From Pseudomonadota bacterium (GTDB taxonomy: Bacteria; Pseudomonadota; Gammaproteobacteria; Pseudomonadales; Pseudohongiellaceae): a stretch of DNA of 64,000 bases. Shown in pieces: positions 37,107 through 46,970 of this stretch. Position 1 is the stretch's first letter. Each line of letters begins with the position of its first letter. The stretch lies in contig JAQBSZ010000001.1 of the NCBI GenBank assembly GCA_027623555.1, positions 1 to 64,000 of the forward strand. The letters run 5' to 3'. The notes beneath the pieces were generated by a model. That model saw nothing but the letters and a program-made list of their open reading frames with translations. It was not told where the DNA came from and did not search any database. A program made the position numbers and the translations under genes.

Positions 37107-39119
37107 ATGAGTAGTCGATTGTATCTAGGCATTGATGCTGGCGGAACTTTCACAGATTTCGTCTGCGTTGAACTGGGACAGAAGGTTACCCTGAAAATTC
37201 ATAAAGCCCTTTCGACCCCGGCCGCACCTGAACAGGCGATCATGGATGGAATTCGTGCGCTCGGACTGATGCCCCAGGTGGAGAAGAATGAACTGCAGAT
37301 CGTTCATGGCAGCACGGTAGCCACTAATGCCACATTGGAAGGGAACCTGGCCAGAACCGTATTCATCAGCAATTACGGTTTTTCAGACATGTTGCAGCTG
37401 GCCCGGCAGACCCGACCCAGTCTGTATGCCCTGGAGTTTGCTCCCATCGATCCACCCGTTGCATCCGAACTCTGTCTTGAAACCGGCGGCAGGCTGGCAG
37501 CGGATGGAACTGTAGTAGAGGATTTGACTGACGAGGAACTGCAAGCCCTGGTCAGCCGCGTCGTTGCGCTGCAACCCGAAGCTGTGGCGATAAACCTGTT
37601 ATTTTCTTTTCTCGATGATCGCTTCGAGCGCGCCATTGAGACCGCCATACGCGAGGCGGAACTACCCATTTTAATCAGCCGCTCATCCGCAGTCCTGCCG
37701 GTATACAAAGAATACGAGAGAGGAATTGCCACCTGGCTCAATGCGGCACTCGGTCCGGTTGTCAGCGGTTACCTGACCCGACTTAAAGCTTCTCTGGCGG
37801 ATTGCCCGTTACAGATAATGCAATCCAGCGGTGAGACCATTGCTGCTGAACGGGCAGCACTTTCGGCTGTACATTTATTGTTATCTGGACCCGCTGGCGG
37901 GCTAACTGCAATTCAATTCCTGGGCAAACAGATTGGGGTAGAGCGGATTATCAGTTTCGACATGGGCGGCACTTCAACCGATGTCGCGCTACTCGATCGA
38001 GAGATAAGCAACACCACTGAAGGATTTATCGATCGCTTCCCGGTCGGTGTGCCAATGGTGGACATGCATACCATAGGAGCGGGTGGTGGTTCTATTGCTT
38101 CCATCGACAGCGGCGGGATGCTACAGGTCGGGCCGCGTTCGGCGGGTGCCAGTCCGGGACCGGCATGTTATGGCCAGGGAGGCAAGCAGGCGACGGTGAC
38201 TGATGCCAATCTGGTGCTTGGCCGCCTGCTTCCGGATGTGGCCCTGGCTGATAGCCTGAGACTGGATAAACAACGCGCTATCATCGCCATTAAAGAGCTG
38301 GCAAAGCAGATTGATCTGTCTGTGGAAGAGACAGCCCTGGGAATAGTGGCGATAGCCAATGAACACATGGCAGAAGCCATTCGCATGATTTCAGTAAACC
38401 GGGGGTACGACCCGAAGGAATTCCTGCTGGCCAGTTTCGGTGGGGCAGGAGGTCTGCATGTCTGCGCCGTTGCAGAGGCCATGCAGATGAGTCAGGCGGT
38501 GGTGCCAAACTATGGGGGCGTGTTGTCTGCTCTGGGTATGCTGGTTGCTGACCGGGGAAGGCAGTTTACCCGTACTGTGTCTGTGCGAACCGGGCAGACC
38601 ACCACAATGCAGCTGCAGCCCGAGTTCGAGGCACTTGCGAGTCACGGCCGGGAACAATTGCAGCAGGAAGGACTGGCAGCGAAGAGTCTGGTGGTTAAGA
38701 ACAGCGTTGATATGCGATACGTTGGCCAATCCTATACGCTTAATGTACCGTGGCAAGACCTGGCTGCCACTGAGCAGGCGTTTCAAGATTTGCATCAAAC
38801 GCGATATGGCTACTCCCTTAAGGTCGCCACCGAAATCGTTAATCTGCGTGTCAATGTGCTACATCAGGAAGAACAATTCGAACTCCCGGAGATGGTTGGC
38901 AGCAATTCGGTTGCAAAGCCTTGTAATAATCTGCCCCACTCCGAGGTCTATGGATGTGAAGTGCCGGCAACAGTGCTGGCCCGGGACAGGATAGAACCGG
39001 GGCAGAAGCTCAGCGGACCGGCGATAGTAACTGAGTACTCGGCAACGACGTATGTTGCCCCGGGTTGGACAGCATCGTCAGATCGCTACGGAAACCTGCA
39101 GCTCTCCCGACTTAATTGA
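37107..39119 (+). CDS. hydantoinase/oxoprolinase A-type protein (HyuA)
   Basis: This 670-residue ASKHA-fold ATPase belongs to the HyuA family, which opens hydantoin or oxoproline rings with ATP. Phosphate-1 motif LGIDAGGTFTDFV (about 6-18), VHGSTVATNATLE, FDMGGTSTDVALLD (phosphate-2) and AGGGSIA, then SFGGAGGLHV, are clear. ATG 37107 follows GGAA; an upstream frame overlaps the divergent mutM start. HyuA normally works with HyuB, but no B subunit or fused B domain is seen, so it may pair with a remote subunit or act on a different substrate. It is divergent from mutM. Confidence 0.85.
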   Translation: MSSRLYLGIDAGGTFTDFVCVELGQKVTLKIHKALSTPAAPEQAIMDGIRALGLMPQVEKNELQIVHGSTVATNATLEGNLARTVFISNYGFSDMLQLARQTRPSLYALEFAPIDPPVASELCLETGGRLAADGTVVEDLTDEELQALVSRVVALQPEAVAINLLFSFLDDRFERAIETAIREAELPILISRSSAVLPVYKEYERGIATWLNAALGPVVSGYLTRLKASLADCPLQIMQSSGETIAAERAALSAVHLLLSGPAGGLTAIQFLGKQIGVERIISFDMGGTSTDVALLDREISNTTEGFIDRFPVGVPMVDMHTIGAGGGSIASIDSGGMLQVGPRSAGASPGPACYGQGGKQATVTDANLVLGRLLPDVALADSLRLDKQRAIIAIKELAKQIDLSVEETALGIVAIANEHMAEAIRMISVNRGYDPKEFLLASFGGAGGLHVCAVAEAMQMSQAVVPNYGGVLSALGMLVADRGRQFTRTVSVRTGQTTTMQLQPEFEALASHGREQLQQEGLAAKSLVVKNSVDMRYVGQSYTLNVPWQDLAATEQAFQDLHQTRYGYSLKVATEIVNLRVNVLHQEEQFELPEMVGSNSVAKPCNNLPHSEVYGCEVPATVLARDRIEPGQKLSGPAIVTEYSATTYVAPGWTASSDRYGNLQLSRLN

Positions 39120-39308
39120 TGGTAAAGAATGATTGGCCACGGCATGATCTGTCTTGCTTGCTCGTAAATATTCTTACCAGGAAGTCATTTTTGGTTGGAG
39201 GTTGTTTACACGTCAAATTCAGCGGTGATATAACTGAATGCCCTTAATTGGCGGGATGCAGGGAAGCTCTCACCTCCACCGGAAGATTAGTCTCACACAA
39301 TCGACTAA

Positions 39309-40694
39309 ATGCAAACGATGCTGTCTCAACTTCAAAAAATCATTTTCTGCCCCGCTGCCGTGTTTGCACTGCTGTGTTCGATGCCAGGGTATGCTCAGGA
39401 GCCTGTCCCGGATGTGGACGCTGTGCAATCCACCAATTCTGGCAATCGCTTGCTTTATATCGATACTCCAGTTGCGATAAAGGATGGCCTGGATCCGGTG
39501 TTCCCAGAGCCGGTGCAACTCCTGGACCCTGAAGCCGATCCAGATTTTCAGAGGCGGGTGGAAAATATTCGCCAATACAGCGCCCTCGTTGGAGACATTG
39601 AACTATCAGGAGGTGCCTGGGACAGGGCATTGGCAGAAGAACTTTCCGCTCTGGGTAGCTTGCAGCAGCAACAGGGGGATCATGTCGCCGCTGTCGAGGC
39701 GCTGAATCGGGCAGTGCATATCAATCGCATCAATGAGGGCTTGCACACTCTCGAACAGGTCCCGGTTGTCGAGAGCATGATCGACAGTTATGTCGCATTA
39801 GGCGATTGGGCGAATGCTGACCTTTACAACAATTACTTGTACTTCGTGCAGAAAAAAGCCTACGGAACCAATGATCCGCGCATTATTCCGGTGCTGGACA
39901 GGCTGGCCAATTGGAATATCCAGGCGTTTAACGTGGGCTATGGCGAATCCCTGGGGATGCGCCTGAGCACGGCGCAGATTTTGTTTAATGCAGCCGCACG
40001 CATGGTGAGCGTGCATTTTGGTGAAACCGATGCACGCCTGGTTGAGCTGAAAACCAATATTGCCAAATCAGCCTATCTGGTATCTCGCTTTCCCGAATAC
40101 ATGATTGAGCTGGATCGACCTGAAAACCGCACTCTGGAAGATTTGCTACGCGAGAGTTTGAATGAAAAGTCGCGCATGCAGCCCAGAGGATTCCGGTCTG
40201 GCGAGCAGGCGCTTCTGGATATTATCGGCTATTATGAGGAAGAGGCTGATGATGTCTACGTTACGGCCGAAGCGATCGCTAACTTAGGCGATTGGTACAC
40301 AATCTTTGAAAGGCGCAACGCCGCATCAGATCGTTATAACCAGGCCTATCAGCTGTTGGCTGAAATGGATGATGGCGCGGAACTAATCCAACAATTATTC
40401 GGTCAAGTTATACCCATACCGACGTTTGGAATCCCAACTAATCTGGAGAAGGCCTCGTCTAATGATCCTCAGCCGCAGGGACTCAGGAACGGCTACGCCG
40501 ACCTGGCCTTCGATGTCACGGAGAATGGCGTCGTGCGCCGCTTGCAGATGCTCAGCGAAGCGGATGAGGAAAACTCCCTGCCCTTGACAAGGTTACGGCG
40601 TGAAGTGCGGACCTCTTACTTCAGACCGCTGGTAGTTGATGGACGCCCGGTCAGGTCTGCCAATAACCAGTTCAGGTATCGGTATTGGTACTAA
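39309..40694 (+). CDS. exported TPR protein with TonB-C-like end
   Basis: This 461-residue protein has a signal peptide (cleavage likely after GYAQ, about residue 29). The middle is helical with TPR-like pairs (LGSLQQQQGDHVAAVEALNRAVHI, and YVALGDWANADLYNNYLYF). The C-terminal 75 residues (YADLAFDVTENGVVRRL, then SYFRPLVVDGRPV) resemble the TonB C-terminal fold seen in periplasmic proteins of the family. No TonB-type anchor helix is present. The ribosome-binding site for ATG 39309 is weak. It stands alone between hyuA and the large envelope cluster, 220 bases before that cluster; functional linkage is possible but not shown. Confidence 0.7.
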   Translation: MQTMLSQLQKIIFCPAAVFALLCSMPGYAQEPVPDVDAVQSTNSGNRLLYIDTPVAIKDGLDPVFPEPVQLLDPEADPDFQRRVENIRQYSALVGDIELSGGAWDRALAEELSALGSLQQQQGDHVAAVEALNRAVHINRINEGLHTLEQVPVVESMIDSYVALGDWANADLYNNYLYFVQKKAYGTNDPRIIPVLDRLANWNIQAFNVGYGESLGMRLSTAQILFNAAARMVSVHFGETDARLVELKTNIAKSAYLVSRFPEYMIELDRPENRTLEDLLRESLNEKSRMQPRGFRSGEQALLDIIGYYEEEADDVYVTAEAIANLGDWYTIFERRNAASDRYNQAYQLLAEMDDGAELIQQLFGQVIPIPTFGIPTNLEKASSNDPQPQGLRNGYADLAFDVTENGVVRRLQMLSEADEENSLPLTRLRREVRTSYFRPLVVDGRPVRSANNQFRYRYWY

Positions 40695-40914
40695 TTTTGC
40701 GAGCTTAGAGGTAGCATCGCAGATTCGAGTATTCTATTGTTAAGCTGTGATTAAGGGGGTTTGGATTACTAATACACTGAACCGTTAGGGGAGCATTAAA
40801 GGCTGCATTGAATTTGGCAATGATTGGCCATCTTCGAAAAAATCGCAGTCAAAGCACCGTAAAATCTGCTAACTCCCATAATTTCTGTAAGTATTCCGGA
40901 CCAGGACTCAAGCG

Positions 40915-42003
40915 ATGAAGAAGCAAACCAAGACCATTTCCAGGCTGTTGATGCTAAGCGGCATCAGTTTCAGTTTGTTGGCCTGTCAGTCTTCCAGCCA
41001 GAGCCAATCCAGTAGCAGTATGCCTTCTCTGCCATCGGCTTCTTCGAGTTCGAGCAGTTCTCCATCGCTGCCGTCATCAAGCCCGAGCAGCAGTCAGTCA
41101 TCTGCGTCCAGTTCATCTTCCAGTTCCTCGTCGTCAAGCTCGCAAAGCAGCAGCTCGGGGCAACAGGGTAGCACTGGCCAGGCCTCGCAATCGGGTAGCC
41201 AGAGCGCACCAGCGGCCAGCAATGCAGGGCAGCAGAGTGGTCGATCAGGTTCCGTTCCGGCAGGAAACCAGGGCTCGACAACAGCAGGCTCACAATCCCA
41301 GTCAGGCCAGCAATCAGGCCAACAGAATTCTGCCGGTGGCAGCACCGCCAGTGCGCCCGCCGGCAGCACTGCTCCAGGAGTGGATGCCGGTTCCCAATCC
41401 CGTGGACAGGGTGAGCAAGCGGGCAGCGGTGGCCGCGATACAGCGACTGGTGACCTGAATGGCGGTAATAGTGGGAATACTGGCGCCGCGGGAGGCATAT
41501 CAGGCAATGCAGGTGGGGATTATAGCCTCGATACCTTGCCAGATGGTGTATTAAGTGGGAACAGCACCAGTCAGTCTACCGGCGTCATGACCGCCGCCGA
41601 GCGTGCCGCCGTGCTGGATGAGCGACTGCGCCGTGGCTATGAGACCTTTGATGGCTTCATACTCAGCGAGCGAGAACAGGCCCAGAATGAGAGTAATGCA
41701 GCGGGTAGTGCACAACCCGGTGGGGAATCAGGTGGTGGCGGTGGCGGGGCTCAGGCGCAGCCCCAAACCCTGGAAGAAGCTAGTGCCCAACCTTCTGGTG
41801 CGGTGATCGCCTCGCAACCGGCGGGTCGGCCCCCAGAACAGAGCCAGAGCTTTCCGCCCCCTGCAGATATTCCCACTGGTCGGGATGATGATGTAGTAGC
41901 CAGACAATTAAGAGAGGCCGCGATGGCCGAGCCGGACCCGGTGTTGCGCGAAGCACTCTGGGACGAATACAGAAACTATACAGGTATCGGTGAGCAGCAA
42001 TGA
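40915..42003 (+). CDS. Ser/Gln/Gly-rich lipoprotein
   Basis: This 362-residue lipoprotein has a lipobox LLAC with Cys24. Residues 25-200 are low-complexity: Ser runs, then Ser/Gln/Gly/Ala repeats, typical of a flexible linker that could cross the periplasm or extend from the outer membrane. The C-terminal 150 residues hold two short ordered-looking segments (AAERAAVLDERLRRGYETFDGF and ARQLREAAMAEPDPVLREALWDEY), each with a helix of Arg/Glu character. ATG 40915 has AGGA upstream. The stop overlaps the next start as ATGA, so it is translationally coupled to the following lipoprotein. First gene of the candidate envelope system. No family recognised. Confidence 0.8.
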   Translation: MKKQTKTISRLLMLSGISFSLLACQSSSQSQSSSSMPSLPSASSSSSSSPSLPSSSPSSSQSSASSSSSSSSSSSSQSSSSGQQGSTGQASQSGSQSAPAASNAGQQSGRSGSVPAGNQGSTTAGSQSQSGQQSGQQNSAGGSTASAPAGSTAPGVDAGSQSRGQGEQAGSGGRDTATGDLNGGNSGNTGAAGGISGNAGGDYSLDTLPDGVLSGNSTSQSTGVMTAAERAAVLDERLRRGYETFDGFILSEREQAQNESNAAGSAQPGGESGGGGGGAQAQPQTLEEASAQPSGAVIASQPAGRPPEQSQSFPPPADIPTGRDDDVVARQLREAAMAEPDPVLREALWDEYRNYTGIGEQQ

Positions 42004-43220
42004 GAGCAGTAGTGGCGTCAGTAGCAACGCTACTTGAGAGAGTAGCATTAAGAAATCTGGGTGGGTTGATCCTGGTCGCCTTCTTTATCAGCGCCTGTTC
42101 AACGCACACCGTTAAGTCAACAACCTATACGCCAGTCATCCAGGATAGCCAGGATGTTGCCGAAGAATATTTGCTGGATGTGGGCATCGCCATCTTCGAT
42201 CCCGGCATTGATGAAATCGACAAGGACGAGGAAGAGACTACCAATCACGAGATTCGAGTGGCAGAATCCCGCTATGCGCCTTACCTGCTGGCAGAAACTC
42301 TGCAGCGGTCGGGAAACTGGGGCATCGTCAGGCTGATGCCGAACAATGCCAGCCCGATGGATGTCATTATCACTGGCACTATCTTGCAGTCCAACGGCGA
42401 GGCGATGCGAATTCGTGTCAACGTTAACGATTCCACCGGACGCCAGTGGTATACCAAAACCTACGATCAGGTGATCAGCCAGTTCAGCTATGATCCGTCA
42501 CAGCGGCAGAAGGACGATCCATTCCAGATTATCTATAACAACATCACGAATGACCTGCTCGCCTTTAGAAACGCAAATATTTCTCAATCCCGGATAACCG
42601 AGATTCGCACCGTCTCTGAGATTCTGTTCGCCCAGCGGTTTTCATCGGAAGCGTTTGATAACTACCTCACTGAGGATCGCCGCGGAAATATTCAGATTGT
42701 CTCCTTGCCTGCACAGAATGATCCGGTACTACAACGCGTTCGAGATATTCGCGAACGAGACTTTATGTTTATCGATACTGTACAGGACTACTATGCCACC
42801 TATGTGCGGCAGATGCGCTTACCCTATGACTCCTGGCGCGAGCAGAGTTACTACGAAACAATCACTCTCCGCGAATTGGAAGATTCTGCCAGGCGGCGCT
42901 TCATTGCTGGCGCCGCTGCAGTGGTCGGCGGTCTGGCGGCTGCCACCAGTGGCGGCAACTACGCGACTCAAGCAGGCGGTGCAGTGGGTGTGGGTGCGGG
43001 TGCCTACCTGATCAAGAGTGGTTTCGATAAGCGGGCTGAGGCCAGGATTCACATGGAGGCGCTGGAAGAGCTCGGACAGTCCCTCGAAAATCAAGTAGCC
43101 CCGCAAGTTATTAACTTGGAGGACCGCACAATTACTCTGACTGGTTCCGTCGAAGAACAATACGGTCAATGGCGTGAGATTCTGGCAGATCTTTATGCGG
43201 CAGAAATAGGCGAGCTGTAA
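42000..43220 (+). CDS. lipoprotein with assembly-type domain, unknown function
   Basis: This 406-residue lipoprotein has a hydrophobic leader and lipobox ISAC (Cys33). The mature N-terminal domain (about 45-160: GIAIFDPGID, RYAPYLLAETLQRS, VIITGTILQSNGEAMRI) has the rhythm of CsgG/TolB-N-like domains that form outer-membrane-associated rings, though similarity is only suggestive. Residues about 230-290 are helical and charged. A Gly/Ala-rich hydrophobic segment follows (IAGAAAVVGGLAAATSGG, about 302-319, then AGGAVGVGAGAYLI), which could be membrane-associated. The start overlaps the previous stop. It is probably an outer-membrane partner of the system. Confidence 0.75.
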   Translation: MRAVVASVATLLERVALRNLGGLILVAFFISACSTHTVKSTTYTPVIQDSQDVAEEYLLDVGIAIFDPGIDEIDKDEEETTNHEIRVAESRYAPYLLAETLQRSGNWGIVRLMPNNASPMDVIITGTILQSNGEAMRIRVNVNDSTGRQWYTKTYDQVISQFSYDPSQRQKDDPFQIIYNNITNDLLAFRNANISQSRITEIRTVSEILFAQRFSSEAFDNYLTEDRRGNIQIVSLPAQNDPVLQRVRDIRERDFMFIDTVQDYYATYVRQMRLPYDSWREQSYYETITLRELEDSARRRFIAGAAAVVGGLAAATSGGNYATQAGGAVGVGAGAYLIKSGFDKRAEARIHMEALEELGQSLENQVAPQVINLEDRTITLTGSVEEQYGQWREILADLYAAEIGEL

Positions 43221-43266
43221 TCGATCTAATCCATTTCAGTGGATTATTGCAATCGTAGAATCAACT

Positions 43267-44805
43267 ATGTCAGAGCCAGATGTCGACAAGATAGAGCCCG
43301 TAGATTTTAACCTCAATGAAAGTGCGTTGTTCGCGAGTCACTCCGCCGCGGTAAATTCCAACAAACCTCCAGTATGGATGTGGGTAGGTCTCAGCGCGCT
43401 GTTACTGATTGCATTGCTGGTCATTTTTGTCCTGCCGGCGGTGGTTACCGAATATGAACTCCCACTGGAACGGCGCGTCGATCTGACCGAGTACCAACCT
43501 GCTGCAAGTGTCAATCCGGCTACTACTATCTCCCCATTTGAAGAAGCACAACGGTCTTTGCAGCGCAAGGAAGCCCAGGATGTACTTGCTGCCCTCCTTG
43601 AAACCCAGGGCGAGTTGGATGCGTTGGAGGTCGATCTCTGGGATCAGGCAGGCTACGAGGCCGCTCTTGAACAAGCGAGTATTGGTGATGAGTATTACCG
43701 CATCCAGGATTTTATTCTCGCGACGGAATCTTATTCCAGGGGCCGCGATGCACTGATTGAACTAGTCGAATCCGTACCAACTGTGCTGGTGCAAACCTTG
43801 ATAGATGCCCAACGCGCGCTGGACGATGCAGATTCAATGAGCGCCCAGGACAAGTTTTCTCTGGCACTGCTGTTTGAGCCAGACAATGAAACTGCCCAGA
43901 TTGGCCTGGCAAGAGCCAGAGCGCTGGATGATGTGACTATCCTGTTTGCTCGAGCGGATGAGCTATTCGAAGACGGAGAACTGGAAGCAGCGCGCAGTAT
44001 CTATCAGGAGATACTCGCACTGGACAGTTACAATGAACAGGCGCGAGAAAGTGTTGCCGAGGTTTCGGCTCAGCTCATAGAAAATGAGTTTGCCAGGATT
44101 ATGTCCAGCGGTTATGCACTGTTGGAGAATGCCGATCCAGAGCAGGCAATTGCTACCTTCAGACGCGCCGCCAACCTGGGAATTCATCAGGAGCAGGCCC
44201 TGGCGGCGATCACGCAGACTGAAACTGAAGTCGCCAACGCGCGAATAAATGAACTGCGTGCATCCATCACTGCAGCAGAAGCGCTGGAGCGGTGGCAGAC
44301 TGCAGTCAATGAATATGACAAGGTGCTGGAAATCGATCCAAACCTGGTGTTCGCCATCAATGGCAGGGATTATGCAGACAAGCGAGCTCGACTCGATCGC
44401 CTATTGGTTGATGCGATCGACAATCCGGAGCGCTTCGCTGAAGAGGCAGTGTATCAACAAACTGTGGATGTCTATTACACAGGTCGATCCTTGAGCGAAG
44501 ATGAAACCGGACCACGCCTCATCGCGCAACTGGATGAGCTCGAAGGATTATTAGAAAACTCCCAGATACCTATAAGAATTCAACTGGTGTCTGATGCCCT
44601 GACCGATGTTTCACTGCTGCGTGTCGGAAATCTTGGAGAGTTCGAGCAGCAATTCGTCTCTTTAAAACCGGGCCGCTATGTTGCTGTCGGTCGACGCGCC
44701 GGTTACCGCGAAGTGCGGCAGGAATTTACCGTAGGTTTCGGACTCACACCCGATACCGTCGTCGTGCAATGTGAAGAGCGCATTGTTGCTACTAACAGGC
44801 GATGA
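43267..44805 (+). CDS. membrane-anchored TPR protein
   Basis: This 512-residue bitopic inner-membrane protein has a 36-residue cytoplasmic N-terminus, one helix (about 37-60) and a large periplasmic part. TPR-type helices recur (for example EDGELEAARSIYQEILALD and ALERWQTAVNEYDKVLEIDP). The C-terminal 100 residues are a beta-rich domain (IPIRIQLVSDALTDVSLLRVG, then LKPGRYVAVGRRAGYREV) resembling a PEGA-like fold, as in the next gene. N-terminal PVDFNLNES resembles PIDFSPND of the next protein, suggesting a shared cytoplasmic contact. It starts 46 bases after the previous gene and ends just before the next. Confidence 0.8.
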   Translation: MSEPDVDKIEPVDFNLNESALFASHSAAVNSNKPPVWMWVGLSALLLIALLVIFVLPAVVTEYELPLERRVDLTEYQPAASVNPATTISPFEEAQRSLQRKEAQDVLAALLETQGELDALEVDLWDQAGYEAALEQASIGDEYYRIQDFILATESYSRGRDALIELVESVPTVLVQTLIDAQRALDDADSMSAQDKFSLALLFEPDNETAQIGLARARALDDVTILFARADELFEDGELEAARSIYQEILALDSYNEQARESVAEVSAQLIENEFARIMSSGYALLENADPEQAIATFRRAANLGIHQEQALAAITQTETEVANARINELRASITAAEALERWQTAVNEYDKVLEIDPNLVFAINGRDYADKRARLDRLLVDAIDNPERFAEEAVYQQTVDVYYTGRSLSEDETGPRLIAQLDELEGLLENSQIPIRIQLVSDALTDVSLLRVGNLGEFEQQFVSLKPGRYVAVGRRAGYREVRQEFTVGFGLTPDTVVVQCEERIVATNRR

Positions 44806-44809
44806 GCAA

Positions 44810-46888
44810 ATGGAAAACATTGACTACAATAAGACAGCCAATGGATCGCCCGACCCTATAATTCCCATCGACTTTTCGCCCAATGATAACAAAGGGCCAA
44901 GAGTCACATTTAAACTGAAATGGATTCATGTCGTTGTAGCGGTGTTTGTTCTTATATCAGGCACTGCCGGTTGGTTCGTGTTGACGGCAAGATCGGTGTT
45001 CGTCGAAGTCGAGCCAATTACTGCCGAGATCCAGATTACCGGTGGATTCAACATCAAGTTAGGGCAGCGATACCTGATTCGCACCGGCTCTTATGGGCTA
45101 ACTTTGAGCAATGTGGGATATCACGACTCGCTTACCCAACTGCTGGTAAGCACTGAACAATCCCAGTCTCATCCCTTCGTTATGCGCAAGCTGCCCGGAA
45201 TTGTCTCTATAGCCGCGCTGAATATTGACAATGCACGAGTGAAAATCGATGGTGTCGACCTCGGTGAAACACCACTAATTGATGTGCCTGTAGAGCCTGG
45301 TAATCACCAGCTCACGATCTCGAAAGAGCGTTACCTCGATTATGGAGAAGCCATCACGATCGAAGGCCGTTCAGTTGCACAGAACTACCAGGCTAACCTG
45401 GAGCCAGCCTGGGCGACGGTGAGTCTGTCAACCATTCCCAGCGGCGCCGATGTGCTGGTAGACGGTGAAGTATTTGGTACTACACCCATTAATGCAGAAA
45501 TCCTCCAGGGTCGACGCGATGTCACGCTCAAACTATCCGGACATAAAGCCTGGCAGGATGACTTTGATGTGATCGCAGGTGAGGACATCACGATTCCCCT
45601 TGTGGAACTGGAGCCGGCGGATGGTCTGGTTTTCATTCGTAGCAACCCGTCGGCAGCGAGTGTCACCATTGGTGGTGATTTCAAGGGATTGACGCCCCTG
45701 GAAGTAGCGCTTGCTCCCGATCAGAATCACGAACTAACTTTCTTCAAAAACGGTTACCACTCTAACAAGACCAACATTCGCACACTGCCGAATCAGGAGC
45801 GGGAACTCAACGTTGAATTGGACCCAATAACTACAAGCGTTAGTGTGGTAAGCGAGCCCCGGGACGCAGAACTGTTTGTCAATGGGGAGTTCAGGGGACT
45901 GGCGAATCAGACTCTCGAGTTGATGGCCGCCAGCCAACAGATTGAGATACGCAAAGCAGGATATATTCCATACTCTACAGAATTCACGTCCCGCCCCGGA
46001 CTCGACCAGGAAATCAGGGTGACTCTGAAGTCACTGGAGCAGGCAAAGCTCGAGCAAATAAAACCAGTCATCATAACGGCAGCTGGACAGTCATTAAAAT
46101 TATTCTATCCAGGCGCCTTCACGATGGGTGCTTCCCGCCGTGAAGCGGGCAGAAGACCCAATGAGAATCTGCGGGATATTCAACTGGAACGCCCGTTTTA
46201 TATTTCCTACCAGGAAGTAACCAACGCACAATACAGGATGTTCGACAGTGAACACTCATCCGGTACCGTGCAGGGGCTTACGTTGAACAATGAAGCGCAG
46301 CCCGTAGTCCGGGTAAGCTGGACCCAGGCGGCACTGTTTTGCAACTGGCTGAGCGAACGGGAATCCCTGGCACCTTTTTATCAAGTTAATGAAGTGGATG
46401 AGATCAGCGGATTTAATGCCGAATCGATAGGCTATCGCCTGCCCTCGGAATCAGAATGGGCATGGATAGCACGCACCGATGGTAGCGGCAATCAGCTTAA
46501 GTATCCTTGGGGGATCCAGCTTCCACCTCCTGAAAATGCCGGCAACTTCGCCGATGTGACCGTGCAGAACTATCTCGGCGAGATCATGTTTAATTACGAT
46601 GATGGCTACTTTGCAACGGCACCAGTGGGGTCTTTCACTCCGAATCAATACGAGATTCAGGACATGGCCGGGAATGTTGCCGAATGGGTTCACGATTTTT
46701 ACGGAGCAGTAGGTTCTGTTGGTGGAGTGGAGATCGACCCACTCGGCCCTGCGGATGGACAGTTCCATACAATTCGAGGATCCAGTTGGGCGCATGGCTC
46801 AATTACTGAAATGCGTCTATCATTTCGTGATTTCGGAATCGAGCCCCGCGATGACGTTGGGTTTCGAATCGCCCGTTACCTGGAATGA
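44810..46888 (+). CDS. membrane-anchored PEGA-repeat protein with FGE-sulfatase-fold domain
   Basis: This 692-residue protein has a cytoplasmic N-terminus (1-37), one helix (about 38-59) and four PEGA-type repeats (about 121-196, 201-270, 271-340, 341-418), each with a VDG/VNG turn and a GY/GH strand. It ends in an FGE-sulfatase-modifying-factor domain (about 430-692): FTMGASRREAGR, YEVTNAQYR-like QEVTNAQYRMF, RLPSESEWAWIART, DMAGNVAEWVHD, RGSSWAHG and DVGFRIARYLE. The C-terminal strand that holds catalytic Cys in true FGE has none (SITEMRLSFRDFG), so a binding role is likely. ATG 44810 is five bases after the previous stop. Confidence 0.87.
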   Translation: MENIDYNKTANGSPDPIIPIDFSPNDNKGPRVTFKLKWIHVVVAVFVLISGTAGWFVLTARSVFVEVEPITAEIQITGGFNIKLGQRYLIRTGSYGLTLSNVGYHDSLTQLLVSTEQSQSHPFVMRKLPGIVSIAALNIDNARVKIDGVDLGETPLIDVPVEPGNHQLTISKERYLDYGEAITIEGRSVAQNYQANLEPAWATVSLSTIPSGADVLVDGEVFGTTPINAEILQGRRDVTLKLSGHKAWQDDFDVIAGEDITIPLVELEPADGLVFIRSNPSAASVTIGGDFKGLTPLEVALAPDQNHELTFFKNGYHSNKTNIRTLPNQERELNVELDPITTSVSVVSEPRDAELFVNGEFRGLANQTLELMAASQQIEIRKAGYIPYSTEFTSRPGLDQEIRVTLKSLEQAKLEQIKPVIITAAGQSLKLFYPGAFTMGASRREAGRRPNENLRDIQLERPFYISYQEVTNAQYRMFDSEHSSGTVQGLTLNNEAQPVVRVSWTQAALFCNWLSERESLAPFYQVNEVDEISGFNAESIGYRLPSESEWAWIARTDGSGNQLKYPWGIQLPPPENAGNFADVTVQNYLGEIMFNYDDGYFATAPVGSFTPNQYEIQDMAGNVAEWVHDFYGAVGSVGGVEIDPLGPADGQFHTIRGSSWAHGSITEMRLSFRDFGIEPRDDVGFRIARYLE

Positions 46889-46970
46889 GAATGGCACGGT
46901 GAGGGTGTAAATGAGAGAGCAATTGAGAGAGCAATGGGCAATTGAGAGAACAACTAAGAGGACCGCACTA

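Noticed and set aside
39128..40830. AATGATTGGCCA occurring at 39128-39139 and 40819-40830
   Set aside because: Twelve bases only, with no flanking similarity; likely chance.
44810..46888. A genuine formylglycine-generating enzyme for a sulfatase
   Set aside because: Catalytic Cys absent from the expected strand and no sulfatase gene in the window.
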